Source: Thalassospira profundimaris (lineage in GTDB: Bacteria > Pseudomonadota > Alphaproteobacteria > Rhodospirillales > Thalassospiraceae). From it: a stretch of DNA of 64,000 bases. The notes under the pieces were generated by a model. The model saw nothing but the letters and a program-made list of their open reading frames with translations, did no database searches and had not been told where the DNA came from. Numbering within the stretch: position 1 is the first letter of the stretch; each line of letters starts with the position of its first letter. A program made the translations under genes and the position numbers. Below are positions 42,122 to 50,530 of the stretch, piece by piece. The stretch spans positions 186,001-250,000 of the forward strand of contig NZ_JPWF01000007.1 of assembly GCF_003326675.1 (NCBI RefSeq). Direction: 5' to 3'.

Positions 42122-42916
42122 ATGTCGTTTACGACAATTCTAGGCATCATGGTTGGCCTCGGGCTATTTATCGGATCGATCTTTATCTCGACCGATAACT
42201 ACCTTGTATTCATTAGCCTTTCGAGTGCGCTGATGGTGGTTGGCGGTACTCTTGCCGCGACCTTTATCGCCTATGAAGCACGTTATGTTCTTTTGGCTCT
42301 GAAACTGATTTTCAAGATTTTTCGCGCCCCGCAAATGGGTCGCGGGCAGCTGACCGGTGAAGTTGGCCGTGTTGTTAAATGGGGCTATCTGCTTCAGAAA
42401 AAGGGCATCAATGCCCTGGAACAGGAAGCCGAACGGGTCGGCAAGGACGAACCGTTTCTGGGCTGGGCCATGGAAGTTGTCATTACCGGTTATAACGGCG
42501 ATGAAGTCGCCGAGATGCTTCACAACGCCATTGATAATGCCTTTAGCCGCAACCTTGTCCCTGTCGCCATCCTTAAAAGCATGGCGGCTGCGGCCCCGGC
42601 CTTTGGCATGATCGGAACGCTGGTCGGTCTTGTCATTATGCTTGATAAAATGGCCGATGATCCGACGTCGCTTGGCGCCGGACTTGCAATCGCGTTGATC
42701 ACAACACTTTATGGCATCGTTGCCGCCCGCTTCTTCTTTATGCCTGCCGCCAGCAAAATCCAGCAGCGCGAAGAAATCATGCGGTTTCGCAATTACCTGA
42801 TTGCCGAAGGCCTGATCATGCTGGCCGACCGCAAAGGCCCGCGTGCCATTCAGGACCGAATGAATTCGTTCCTTGATCCGGCCATCCATTTCAATATCGA
42901 TAAATCTGCGAAGTAA
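42122..42916 (+). CDS. motA: Flagellar motor stator protein MotA/PomA
   Basis: A 264-residue inner-membrane protein with four membrane segments (FTTILGIMVGLGLFIGSIF at the N-terminus; AAAPAFGMIGTLVGLVIML and AIALITTLYGIVAARFFF later) and a large cytoplasmic loop that contacts FliG. The layout, with short TM1-TM2 turn, is closer to PomA-type than E. coli MotA. It forms the ion-driven stator with the following motB, 11 bases downstream. Confidence 0.92.
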   Translation: MSFTTILGIMVGLGLFIGSIFISTDNYLVFISLSSALMVVGGTLAATFIAYEARYVLLALKLIFKIFRAPQMGRGQLTGEVGRVVKWGYLLQKKGINALEQEAERVGKDEPFLGWAMEVVITGYNGDEVAEMLHNAIDNAFSRNLVPVAILKSMAAAAPAFGMIGTLVGLVIMLDKMADDPTSLGAGLAIALITTLYGIVAARFFFMPAASKIQQREEIMRFRNYLIAEGLIMLADRKGPRAIQDRMNSFLDPAIHFNIDKSAK

Positions 42917-42927
42917 GGATCAGCATC

Positions 42928-43620
42928 ATGGCACGTCGCAGAAAAGGAATGCAGCCCGTCGCAGAGGAAGAAGTCAACGAGGATTGGCTTGCCACATATG
43001 CCGATGCCATCACCCTCCTCATGGCGTTCTTTGTCATGCTGGTCAGCTTCTCTAAAATCGAAATCCCGATCTTTGAAAAGGTTCAGGCCGGTATTGCCGA
43101 ACAGATCGGCAAACGTGATGTTGTTCGCCCGACCCAGGTTCTGGAAACTGACCTGAAAGATGTCGTGTTCAACATGGCGATGGACAGTGCGGTCAATGTA
43201 TCGACCGATGATGAAGGCATCCTGATGGAAATGGGCAGCGGTTCATTCTTCCAGCCGGGATCAGCCAATCTGACCAAGGATGCGGTTTTGTTTCTCAAAG
43301 ACATCGCCGATCTTTTGAAAGAACCGCGCTATCTTGGTTTCCAGATCGAAGTCACGGGCCATACAGACGATAGCCCGATCAGTTCGCCGCGCTTCCCGTC
43401 CAACTGGGAACTGGCAGCCGGTCGGTCCATTGCTGTCGTTCGCTTTTTTGCCGCCCTTGGTGTTGATCCCAATCAGAACCGGATGCGCGCCATTTCATAT
43501 GGCGACACCAAACCGAAATTGCCCAATCGCGATGATTCGGGCAACCCGATAGAAGAAAACCGCGACGCAAACCGCCGCATTGAAATCCGCGTATTTCCGA
43601 AATACTCACGCGTCTTTTGA
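42928..43620 (+). CDS. motB: Flagellar motor stator protein MotB
   Basis: A 230-residue stator partner. The single membrane helix contains the essential Asp (WLATYADAITLLMAFFVML, about 19-37). An OmpA-like peptidoglycan-binding domain (about 120-225) has EVTGHTDDSPISSPRFPSNWELAAGRS and NRRIEIRV. Together with MotA it anchors the stator to the cell wall and carries the ion channel. Only 23 bases separate its stop from the convergent metallo-hydrolase. Confidence 0.93.
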   Translation: MARRRKGMQPVAEEEVNEDWLATYADAITLLMAFFVMLVSFSKIEIPIFEKVQAGIAEQIGKRDVVRPTQVLETDLKDVVFNMAMDSAVNVSTDDEGILMEMGSGSFFQPGSANLTKDAVLFLKDIADLLKEPRYLGFQIEVTGHTDDSPISSPRFPSNWELAAGRSIAVVRFFAALGVDPNQNRMRAISYGDTKPKLPNRDDSGNPIEENRDANRRIEIRVFPKYSRVF

Positions 43621-43643
43621 CCTTATCAGTCCAGGGCGCGCAT

Positions 43644-44468
43644 CTATTCGATCCGCAGCACCATTTCATCGCGCGCGGCAAAGGCCCCGGACCAGGTTGA
43701 TCTGGCCTGTTGTTCGATGACAGTCATGTCCGCATCATTATGGTCCGGGTCGTGATGGAACAGCGCCAGACGCTTGGCATTGGCCGCCTTGCACAAACGA
43801 ATGCCTTCCTGCCACGTCGAATGTCCCCAGCCGATCTTCTGCTCAAACTGTTCGTCGGTGTAGGTGCTGTCATAAATGACAAGATCGGCATCCTGTATGA
43901 AATCCAGAATGATTTCATCAGGCTTGCCCGGTTGGTGTTCGGTATCGGTTACAAAGCAAACGGCAAGTCCGTCATGCTCGACCCGAAAGGCCGTCGCCCC
44001 GTTGGGATGACGCAGCGGGGCTGTCTTGATCACAATCCCCTCACCCGGCTTCAATTCATCACCAACATTGAAATCCTCAAAAGTCAGTTTTGACTTCATT
44101 GCCGATAACGGCACCGGAAATGTCGGGTTTGCCATCTGTGCGGAAAATACGCGTTCAACCCCGCCCTGATCGGTCAAATGTCCGGCCATCACATGAAAGG
44201 AGGCCTTTGGATTATAGGCAGGCACAAAGAACGGGAACCCGTTGATATGGTCCCAATGGGTATGGGTCAAAAAGATCGTCGCTTCTGTCACCTGACGGCG
44301 GATCAGATCCTTGCCCAAATTGCGGATACCTGTTCCGGCATCAAAGATCAGAACCTTGTCCGCAACCCGCATTTCCAGACAGCTGGTATTCCCACCATAA
44401 ACCACATGATCTGGCGATGGGCAGGCAATGCTGCCGCGCACCCCCCAGAACTTAACCTCAATCGACAT
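43644..44468 (-). CDS. Metallo-beta-lactamase-fold hydrolase (PDE/RNase Z-like)
   Basis: A 274-residue protein beginning VKFWGVRGSIACPSPDHVVYGGNTSC, characteristic of a bacterial branch related to class II cAMP phosphodiesterases and RNase Z. Metal ligands are in FLTHTHWDHINGFPFF (HxHxDH), LRHPNGATAF, CFVTDTEH and LALFHHDPDHND. A phosphodiesterase role on a cyclic nucleotide is possible but unproven. It is convergent with motB. Confidence 0.85.
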   Translation of the reverse strand: MSIEVKFWGVRGSIACPSPDHVVYGGNTSCLEMRVADKVLIFDAGTGIRNLGKDLIRRQVTEATIFLTHTHWDHINGFPFFVPAYNPKASFHVMAGHLTDQGGVERVFSAQMANPTFPVPLSAMKSKLTFEDFNVGDELKPGEGIVIKTAPLRHPNGATAFRVEHDGLAVCFVTDTEHQPGKPDEIILDFIQDADLVIYDSTYTDEQFEQKIGWGHSTWQEGIRLCKAANAKRLALFHHDPDHNDADMTVIEQQARSTWSGAFAARDEMVLRIE

Positions 44469-44556
44469 TCAATAGACCCCGTCCACCCGTTGACAGTTCG
44501 ATACGGATCATTGCTGCTACATCATTAAAAGATAGCATTTTATTCACACAAACCAA

Positions 44557-45303
44557 TCAAGGATTGTGCATTTTTGTCGCCCGCACTCGAACCTGCGTCC
44601 CAATTTTTGCATCAAACATTTGATCTGCCCGTCCACAATTAACCGCAATTTCGCACAGATCAACCGAATTGCCGTAATGAAATGCCGATCCCGCCGGTAC
44701 ATCGGAAAATGTCCGTGCCCCCAAAATATTGTGATCCCCGACAATCAGACTTGCGCCACGATCTTGTACGCGCAATCCAGTCATCAGATTACCGTATGTA
44801 TCGATATAAATGACTTCGGCCAATTCGTCGGGCCATGATTTTGCCTCAACACACCGTTGATCAAGGCTTAGCGGGTGCGTGTCAAAATCCTGTCCAATCG
44901 CGATTTTTGCTGCAATCGGCGCGAAAATATCGCGTCCATGAAAACTTGCCGACAGATTTGCCGGTTGCCAGTCAATCAAAGACAAAGTGACGTTTTCAGA
45001 CCGACGAATGATCATTTCAAACAAACCGTTATCCGGTCCGACATACGACACACCATCCGCCTCGACCACCAATGCTTTGCGGGTACTCCCGACACCGGGA
45101 TCAACCACCGCCAAAACCACATCACCGGGCTGAAATTCACGCGCCAAAGCTGCTAGCAAATAACTTGCTGCCTTTGGGTTTCGATCAGGCGCATCGACCA
45201 TCAGATCACAAACAGCAACATCCGGTGCGGTGCGCATCACAACCGACCGCATTGTCCCGCTATAGGGACCGTTCACACCAAAATCGCTAAAAATAAAAAT
45301 CAT
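44557..45303 (-). CDS. SAM hydrolase / SAM hydroxide adenosyltransferase (DUF62 family)
   Basis: A 248-residue protein of the DUF62 family, which hydrolyses S-adenosylmethionine to adenosine and methionine using an activated water. Markers: the N-terminal IFIFSDFGVNGPYSGTM, VVLAVVDPGVGSTRKALVVEADG, YVGPDNGLF, FHGRDIFAPIAA, and IDTYGNLMTG in the second domain. It is related to fluorinase but lacks an obvious halide context. Stand-alone; 88 bases separate it from the metallo-hydrolase. Confidence 0.88.
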   Translation of the reverse strand: MIFIFSDFGVNGPYSGTMRSVVMRTAPDVAVCDLMVDAPDRNPKAASYLLAALAREFQPGDVVLAVVDPGVGSTRKALVVEADGVSYVGPDNGLFEMIIRRSENVTLSLIDWQPANLSASFHGRDIFAPIAAKIAIGQDFDTHPLSLDQRCVEAKSWPDELAEVIYIDTYGNLMTGLRVQDRGASLIVGDHNILGARTFSDVPAGSAFHYGNSVDLCEIAVNCGRADQMFDAKIGTQVRVRATKMHNP

Positions 45304-45426
45304 CTGTGCCGAACTTCTTTGCCAATCATCGCCCGACGCAATCCCGTCAGGAACGACAACGCCGGTGGCACATACATCATCCCCACCGGCGTTATCCTGA
45401 TCTTTATATGGGGATTTCCCCGCAGG

Positions 45427-46830
45427 TTACTTGACTTCGCAGAACTGGCCGCGACGCTTCAAATCCGCACACAACGAATTTGCGGCACTGTCACTTAACC
45501 CTGTCGCCATCAGGCGATAATAGGTGCCCTTGCCCGGAATATTGGCCGTGGTCACACCATGTTGCAGGGATGCCAACTGTCCATAACGCCCGGTTAAAAT
45601 CTGCCAACCTCGTTCGGCCTGCGCCTGATTGCGATAGGACGCCAAATGGACCGACTTCGTGCCACTGGCCATTGCAGGCTGTGCTGGCGCGCTTGTAGCA
45701 TTGTCACTGGCCTGTACCGGACGGCTTTCCCCGGTTGCGACCCGACGAACAGGCTCCCCTGCATTCAGGGTCATGGCTGTTCCCTTGGCCGGTTCAACAA
45801 TCGCAGCCTCGATCGCATCACGTTCGCGTTTGAATTCGTCGGGCGTTACCAGCTTCATGCTTTGCAGATCTTCGATCCGGGCAATCTGGCGGGCAGCATC
45901 CATCAGTCCCTGTGGCGCGGGTGGCGGCACGGCGCGCTGACGCGGCTGTGCGGGCAACAAGGCATCAAGAATTGCCGTACGCTCGTTAACATGTTCCTGC
46001 ACGGTAATGGCACCGATCTGCAAGGAACGGTTCAGCTGGTTCAACCGTTGTTCGACCTGCGTGCCATCAGGTGGCGCAGTATTCAGGAATGCGGCGGGTG
46101 CCTGTTGGCTCATGGGCAAAAGCGCGCCAAGATTGGCCGAACGGCGTGCCGAATATTCTTCGGGCGTGATCAGCCCGGAAGATTGCAGATTGCGCAAAAT
46201 CGAAAAACGTTTTGCAACCGCTTCGTCCCCGCCATTCAAAGCAGCACCGGCAGGAATATCCATCGCCTTGGTGGCACCACTTGTCATCATCGGCTGGGGT
46301 GCGGCTGTCATCGGGGTACTTGCCATACCCGTACCGGTCACATTGCCAAGCCCCGACGGGCTGGTGACGATCTGGTCATTGATGCTCAGCGATCCGGGAA
46401 GCCCGCGTTCCAGACGATTGAGGTTAAATTCCGCCGCATCCCGCAAGGGCCGCGGCTGGGTTCCCGTAGCAGAGGACATCAAAACCGTGCCCGGCGGGTT
46501 CATGGCCATCAAGGTGTGATAGCCATCGCGTGCACGATCAGGGCGATTGGTATTTTGATAAAGAACCGACCGCCACAGCATCGCGTGACCGTCTTGCGGA
46601 TTTTTGCGTAATGCTTCGTCAAACAGACGTTCGGCCGATGCATAATCACCAGATGCAAGTTGCTGAAGACCAAGAGCGGTATAATTGTCATCGGCAAAGG
46701 ATGTTGCTTCGTCCCAGAAATCCTGATCCAGCAACGGCGCACAGGCCGACACCCACGAAACCATACCGATCACAGCAACTCCCTTGCCGATCTTCAGCCA
46801 GTTTCCGGTCCGCTTTGCGGATAGCTGCAT
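45427..46830 (-). CDS. Lipoprotein with TPR, three SHOCT-like repeats and a SPOR domain
   Basis: A 467-residue protein. A lipobox WVSAC puts the lipid Cys at residue 30. TPR-like helices cover about 50-115 (LQQLASGDYASAERLFDEAL). Three related segments at about 208-239, 262-293 and 315-345 each read roughly L-x6-G-x-[IV]T-x2-E-[YHF]-x3-R, resembling SHOCT motifs. A SPOR domain occupies about 390-467 (SVHLASYRNQAQAERGW), expected to bind denuded septal peptidoglycan. GGGGA lies eight bases upstream of the start. A cell-envelope or division-linked role is likely. A GC hairpin without T-run lies downstream at 45360-45391. Confidence 0.8.
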   Translation of the reverse strand: MQLSAKRTGNWLKIGKGVAVIGMVSWVSACAPLLDQDFWDEATSFADDNYTALGLQQLASGDYASAERLFDEALRKNPQDGHAMLWRSVLYQNTNRPDRARDGYHTLMAMNPPGTVLMSSATGTQPRPLRDAAEFNLNRLERGLPGSLSINDQIVTSPSGLGNVTGTGMASTPMTAAPQPMMTSGATKAMDIPAGAALNGGDEAVAKRFSILRNLQSSGLITPEEYSARRSANLGALLPMSQQAPAAFLNTAPPDGTQVEQRLNQLNRSLQIGAITVQEHVNERTAILDALLPAQPRQRAVPPPAPQGLMDAARQIARIEDLQSMKLVTPDEFKRERDAIEAAIVEPAKGTAMTLNAGEPVRRVATGESRPVQASDNATSAPAQPAMASGTKSVHLASYRNQAQAERGWQILTGRYGQLASLQHGVTTANIPGKGTYYRLMATGLSDSAANSLCADLKRRGQFCEVK

Positions 46831-47181
46831 CGCGCCAATCCCCTATTTTCTAAAACCTATTTCCGGAAATCATGCTGCATCCCTTTGCCCTATACCAGCA
46901 AAAACCAGCGACATTTCCCATACCGCATTGATTTTGCACCCTGCTTGCCAAGAATTCGTTAAAGCCGCCAACCAGGACAAGTTATGGATTATTTTCGCGG
47001 ATTAATTCAATTTGATTGTTTTTCATGGCCTTGCCCTACCATATGTATAGTTCATATAAAGAAGACAGGTTTAGAGCCATTAACCTGTGCTTCAGAACAT
47101 TATGATTTGATTAGACATCGTTCTTGGGTATATGCAACGCACGCATAAACGACAAAAATAGCTATCTTTCAGGGGTCCCGC
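46831..47181. other. 351-base divergent intergenic region
   Basis: This spacer separates the leftward SPOR lipoprotein and the rightward EAL-like gene. It becomes AT-rich towards 47000-47120 and contains CATATGTATAG and TTCATATAAAG words near 47039-47060 that could be promoter elements. I see no credible small gene, RNA gene or terminator in it. Confidence 0.4.
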
Positions 47182-48444
47182 GTGATCGAACCGCAACAAT
47201 TTGGCCAACAGGCCCTTCAAGAATACCTGTTGCTGGATTATGTCCAACGGCTTGAAACCCGTAAATACGGGCATCGCGCCGTGCATATCCATTTGTCACG
47301 TATGAAGCCGTTCCATCGCCGCGACTATCACATTCGCGTCGCGACCAATACCTTTGAAAGCTATGTCAAACTGTATGTTGGACGCATTTTTGTCCTGACC
47401 AACAATGATCTGATTTTTGTCTGGAAAGACAAATCCATCGCCGATGTCGAACCGGCCGTTGATACCCTGCGCTACCTTTTCCGCGATGATCCGCTTTCCC
47501 AGGATGAAAGCGAAGAAACCGGTTTTTGCACTTGGTACAACCTCAATACCGAGTTCCAGGAATTCCTTTTGCTGTGCCAGCACCTTGATGAACGCGCCAA
47601 GAAGGTGCAGCAAAGCAGCAAGATGCGCACCGCGATGCAACGCGAAAAGGATGAACCGCTTAACCCGATTAACGCGGAAAACCTTGCCCAGCTTGAAGAA
47701 ACCATCCATTCCGCCGATCTATCGGAACATATCCGTCAGCAGCCCGTGTGCGTCTTTACGCAAAGTGGCTCCCGGGAACTGCACCCGGTCTTTGACGAGT
47801 TTTTTGTATCGATTACCGATCTGCGTAATGCCCTGATGCCCAATATTGATCTGGCATCAAATCGCTGGCTGTTTCAGCACATGACAGAAGTCCTTGATAA
47901 AAGGATGCTGAACTATCTGTGCAAGCGGACGTTCAAGACGCACGCCAGTTCGTTCTCGATCAACCTTAATCTTGGTACCCTGACGTCGCGGGATTTCGAC
48001 AAATTTGACGAAACCGTGCGCCGTAAATGGCCGGGCAACGTCATCCTCGAACTGAACCAGGTTGACCTGTTCTCGAACCTTGAAACCTATCTCAGTCTTC
48101 GGGACGACTTCCACAAACGCGGCTATCGCATTCTGATCGATAACCTGACGGTGGAATCGCTGTCATTTGTGGATCGCAAAAGCCTGAAGGCCGACTTCAT
48201 CAAGGTCGCTTGGCGTGAAGAAATGACCGACAACGTTATCCGTAAAAAATACGGCGAAATGGATAGCCTTGTGAAGAACTCCGGTCGCGAACGCGTGATC
48301 CTTTGTCGCTGCGATACGCCAACCGCAATCAAATTCGGTCAGTCGCTCGGCATTACCCTGTTCCAGGGGCGCTATATCGACAATATGGTTGCCCGCCAAC
48401 GTCGTGCGAAGCAGGCCCAGAAAGCCGCCCAAAAGCCGAAATAA
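47182..48444 (+). CDS. Degenerate EAL-domain-like protein with novel N-terminus
   Basis: A 420-residue cytoplasmic protein. The C-terminal half (about 215-400) follows the EAL barrel order: INLNLGTLTSRDFDKF, VILELNQVDLFSN, FHKRGYRILIDNLTVESL, FIKVAW. The catalytic residues are lost: DDFGTGY is replaced by DNLTVESL and no EAL or KID is seen. It therefore cannot be an ordinary c-di-GMP phosphodiesterase. Residues 1-200 are a separate unrecognised region (YHIRVATNTFESYVKLYVGRIF). GTG start with AGGGG six bases upstream. A terminator follows. Confidence 0.7.
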   Translation: MIEPQQFGQQALQEYLLLDYVQRLETRKYGHRAVHIHLSRMKPFHRRDYHIRVATNTFESYVKLYVGRIFVLTNNDLIFVWKDKSIADVEPAVDTLRYLFRDDPLSQDESEETGFCTWYNLNTEFQEFLLLCQHLDERAKKVQQSSKMRTAMQREKDEPLNPINAENLAQLEETIHSADLSEHIRQQPVCVFTQSGSRELHPVFDEFFVSITDLRNALMPNIDLASNRWLFQHMTEVLDKRMLNYLCKRTFKTHASSFSINLNLGTLTSRDFDKFDETVRRKWPGNVILELNQVDLFSNLETYLSLRDDFHKRGYRILIDNLTVESLSFVDRKSLKADFIKVAWREEMTDNVIRKKYGEMDSLVKNSGRERVILCRCDTPTAIKFGQSLGITLFQGRYIDNMVARQRRAKQAQKAAQKPK

Positions 48445-48481
48445 TCCGGTTGCACGCGTGGGCCATCCCAAAACCATTCTC

Positions 48482-48508
48482 AAAGGTCGGGGTATCCCCG
48501 GCCTTTTT
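48482..48508 (+). terminator. Terminator after the EAL-like gene
   Basis: The stem AAAGGTCGGGG/CCCCGGCCTTT with a TAT loop (one G-T pair) ends in T5. Confidence 0.9.
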
Positions 48509-48586
48509 GCATTTCATCCTGACAATTCCTGACAGGAACCTTGGCAGATTGTGCCCGCAGCTGCATTTCCACCCTTGGCATATTTG

Positions 48587-48601
48587 GAACAAAAAGAGTA
48601 C
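48587..48601. promoter_or_regulatory. Near-match to an alphaproteobacterial LexA site
   Basis: GAAC-N7-GTAC lies nine bases before the dinB start. The alphaproteobacterial SOS box is GTTC-N7-GTTC (GAAC-N7-GAAC on the other strand), so this differs at one position. Such a match arises easily by chance. Confidence 0.3.
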
Positions 48602-48609
48602 AAATAGCC

Positions 48610-49980
48610 ATGTTGTACGCACTGTGCCCGGAATGCCATCATAAATGGCGATTGCATCATGATCGACCGCTCCCCAAAAGCGGTGCGGGATCCTATGTGC
48701 CTTGTCCGGCCTGCAACAACCAACGCGCCCTCGCCCATGCCGAGCTGCCCGATCTGTTTATCGGCCATCTTGATTGCGATGCCTTTTATGCCTCGATTGA
48801 AAAGCGTGACCGGCCGGAACTGGCAGACCTTCCTGTGATCATTGGTGGCGGCCATCGCGGCGTTGTTTCAACCTGCTGCTATGTGGCGCGCAAATTCGGC
48901 GTACGTTCGGCCATGCCGGCCTTCAAGGCGCGTGAACTCTGCCCGGACGGCATATTCCTGCCCCCTGATATGAAGAAGTATCAGCGCGAAGGTTATCGCG
49001 TACGCGACATGATGCGCGCCCTGACCCCCGACATCGAACCTCTATCGATTGACGAGGCCTTTATGGATCTGTCAAACGCTCGGGAATCGCATGGCAAATC
49101 CCCGGCCGAATGTCTGGCCGAGTTGCAATCAACCATCCGCAAGGAAGTCGGCATCACGGTTTCCATCGGGCTTTCCTACAACAAATTCCTGGCCAAGATC
49201 GCCTCGGACCTGAACAAGCCATTCGGCTTTTCAATGATTGGCGCACAAGAATCCGTCGATTTCCTTGCCGACAAGCCGGTTCGCATGATGTGGGGCGTTG
49301 GCCCGGCGATGGAACGCAAACTCCATGACGATGGCATCACCCGCATAGGACAGCTTCAGGAACTTGATATCCATACTCTTCAGGGACGTTACGGCAGTAT
49401 CGGCAAGCGATTCTATTACTTTTCGCGCGGACAGGATAATCGCCGGGTCGAACAAAGCAGCGAACGCAAAAGCCTGTCTTCGGAAACCACCTTTGACAAA
49501 GACATCTCAAGCCTGTCGGAACTTACAGACATTGCCACCCGCCTGACCGCCCGGGTTGCCAGTGATCTGGCCCGCAAGGAAATAGCCGGACATACGGTTG
49601 TACTGAAACTGAAATCATCGGATTTCAAAACACGTACCCGCAATATGCGCCTGACCCACCCGACATTGCGCGAAGATGTTATCCTCGACACCGCCCTGAC
49701 ATTGCTGAGAAAAGAAATCGACGGCACCAAGTACCGCCTGCTGGGTGTTGGCGTCGCAGACCTGTTTGCCGCTGACCAGGCCGATCCGGTTGATCTGTTC
49801 GCCGAAACCCCGTCGGCAAATGAACCCGCCCGCACCACGAAACAGCAAGAAACCGAAGAAACCGCACGCGTCGCAATCGAGCTCCCCCGCCCGACCGCCG
49901 AACAACTGCGCGAAAGCCTGACAAGGCGCTATCGCCTGCACAAGAAAAAGATCGTGCGTCAACAACGTTTCAGGTTTTAG
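48610..49980 (+). CDS. dinB: DNA polymerase IV with N-terminal zinc ribbon
   Basis: A 456-residue Y-family translesion polymerase. The catalytic carboxylates lie in HLDCDAFYASIEKRD and SIDEAFMDL. YNKFLAKIASDLNKP, a helix-hairpin-helix thumb and the little-finger domain (about 250-390) follow. Before the palm it has about 45 extra residues with two CxxC pairs (ALCPECHHKW and VPCPACNN), a likely zinc ribbon. The start is ATG 48610, so that the ribbon is complete; upstream residues to 48541 look non-coding. The C-terminal basic tail (KKKIVRQQRFRF) lacks the usual clamp motif at the very end. Confidence 0.9.
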   Translation: MLYALCPECHHKWRLHHDRPLPKSGAGSYVPCPACNNQRALAHAELPDLFIGHLDCDAFYASIEKRDRPELADLPVIIGGGHRGVVSTCCYVARKFGVRSAMPAFKARELCPDGIFLPPDMKKYQREGYRVRDMMRALTPDIEPLSIDEAFMDLSNARESHGKSPAECLAELQSTIRKEVGITVSIGLSYNKFLAKIASDLNKPFGFSMIGAQESVDFLADKPVRMMWGVGPAMERKLHDDGITRIGQLQELDIHTLQGRYGSIGKRFYYFSRGQDNRRVEQSSERKSLSSETTFDKDISSLSELTDIATRLTARVASDLARKEIAGHTVVLKLKSSDFKTRTRNMRLTHPTLREDVILDTALTLLRKEIDGTKYRLLGVGVADLFAADQADPVDLFAETPSANEPARTTKQQETEETARVAIELPRPTAEQLRESLTRRYRLHKKKIVRQQRFRF

Positions 49981-50000
49981 GAAAAACGACCCGAAAACGA

Positions 50001-50036
50001 AAAATGCCCGTCAGCGCGAAGCTGCGGGCATTTTTT
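50001..50036 (+). terminator. Terminator after dinB
   Basis: The stem AAAATGCCCG-CAGC/GCTG-CGGGCATTTT closes on a GCGAA loop and ends in T6. Confidence 0.92.
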
Positions 50037-50064
50037 CATTTGGCCAAATCTTTCGTAAGAAAGA

Positions 50065-50140
50065 TGGCGTCCCCTAGGGGATTCGAACCCCTGTTGCCGC
50101 CGTGAAAGGGCAGTGTCCTAGGCCTCTAGACGAAGGGGAC
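50065..50140 (-). tRNA. tRNA-Glu (UUC), tandem copy 3 in transcription order
   Basis: A minus-strand cloverleaf: acceptor GTCCCCT/AGGGGAC, anticodon loop CTTTCAC (anticodon TTC), T-loop TTCGAAT, encoded CCA at 50065-50067. Identical to the two copies to its right. Confidence 0.96.
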
Positions 50141-50178
50141 ACAAGCACAAGTGCCAATGTCGTATGACTTTCGGTTGG

Positions 50179-50254
50179 TGGCGTCCCCTAGGGGATTCGA
50201 ACCCCTGTTGCCGCCGTGAAAGGGCAGTGTCCTAGGCCTCTAGACGAAGGGGAC
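50179..50254 (-). tRNA. tRNA-Glu (UUC), tandem copy 2 in transcription order
   Basis: Same sequence as its neighbours, with CCA encoded at 50179-50181. Its 38-base spacers on both sides are identical. Confidence 0.96.
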
Positions 50255-50292
50255 ACAAGCACAAGTGCCAATGTCGTATGACTTTCGGTTGG

Positions 50293-50368
50293 TGGCGTCC
50301 CCTAGGGGATTCGAACCCCTGTTGCCGCCGTGAAAGGGCAGTGTCCTAGGCCTCTAGACGAAGGGGAC
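50293..50368 (-). tRNA. tRNA-Glu (UUC), tandem copy 1 in transcription order
   Basis: Same sequence as the other two; CCA encoded at 50293-50295. It is the promoter-proximal copy, 21 bases after a likely -10 element. Confidence 0.96.
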
Positions 50369-50389
50369 GCAGCGCGTTAACGAGGCCGG

Positions 50390-50418
50390 TTTTTAGCGAT
50401 TGGGTCGGGTCAGGTCAA
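50390..50418 (-). promoter_or_regulatory. Likely sigma70 promoter of the tRNA-Glu cluster
   Basis: On the minus strand TTGACC (50413-50418) and TAAAAA (50390-50395) are separated by 17 bases, and a GC-rich discriminator follows before the first tRNA, as expected for a growth-regulated stable RNA promoter. Confidence 0.6.
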
Positions 50419-50530
50419 GCGGCTTTTTCGCCCTTATGACGTTTTTTTTAATCCCCCACCGAAAATAGGGCCATATCTCACCCAATCCCGCAAAAACCAC
50501 AGCTCATTGTTTAACCAGATGGTTTATTTC

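Larger units (their letters stand above)
50065..50368 (-). repeat. Exact 114-bp tandem repeat of tRNA-Glu plus spacer
   Basis: Starts at 50065, 50179 and 50293 are exactly 114 bases apart. The 38-base spacer, beginning acaagcacaagtgcc on the plus strand, is the same in both intervals. This points to recent unequal duplication kept for tRNA dosage. Confidence 0.92.

Noticed and set aside
45646..46611. Plus-strand 321-codon frame opposite the SPOR lipoprotein
   Set aside because: The minus-strand gene has a lipobox, TPR, repeats and SPOR domain; the plus frame is rich in Cys and Arg and looks like a shadow.
50065..50368. Possible CRISPR array from regular repeats
   Set aside because: The repeat units are complete tRNA-Glu genes and the spacers are identical, the opposite of a CRISPR array.
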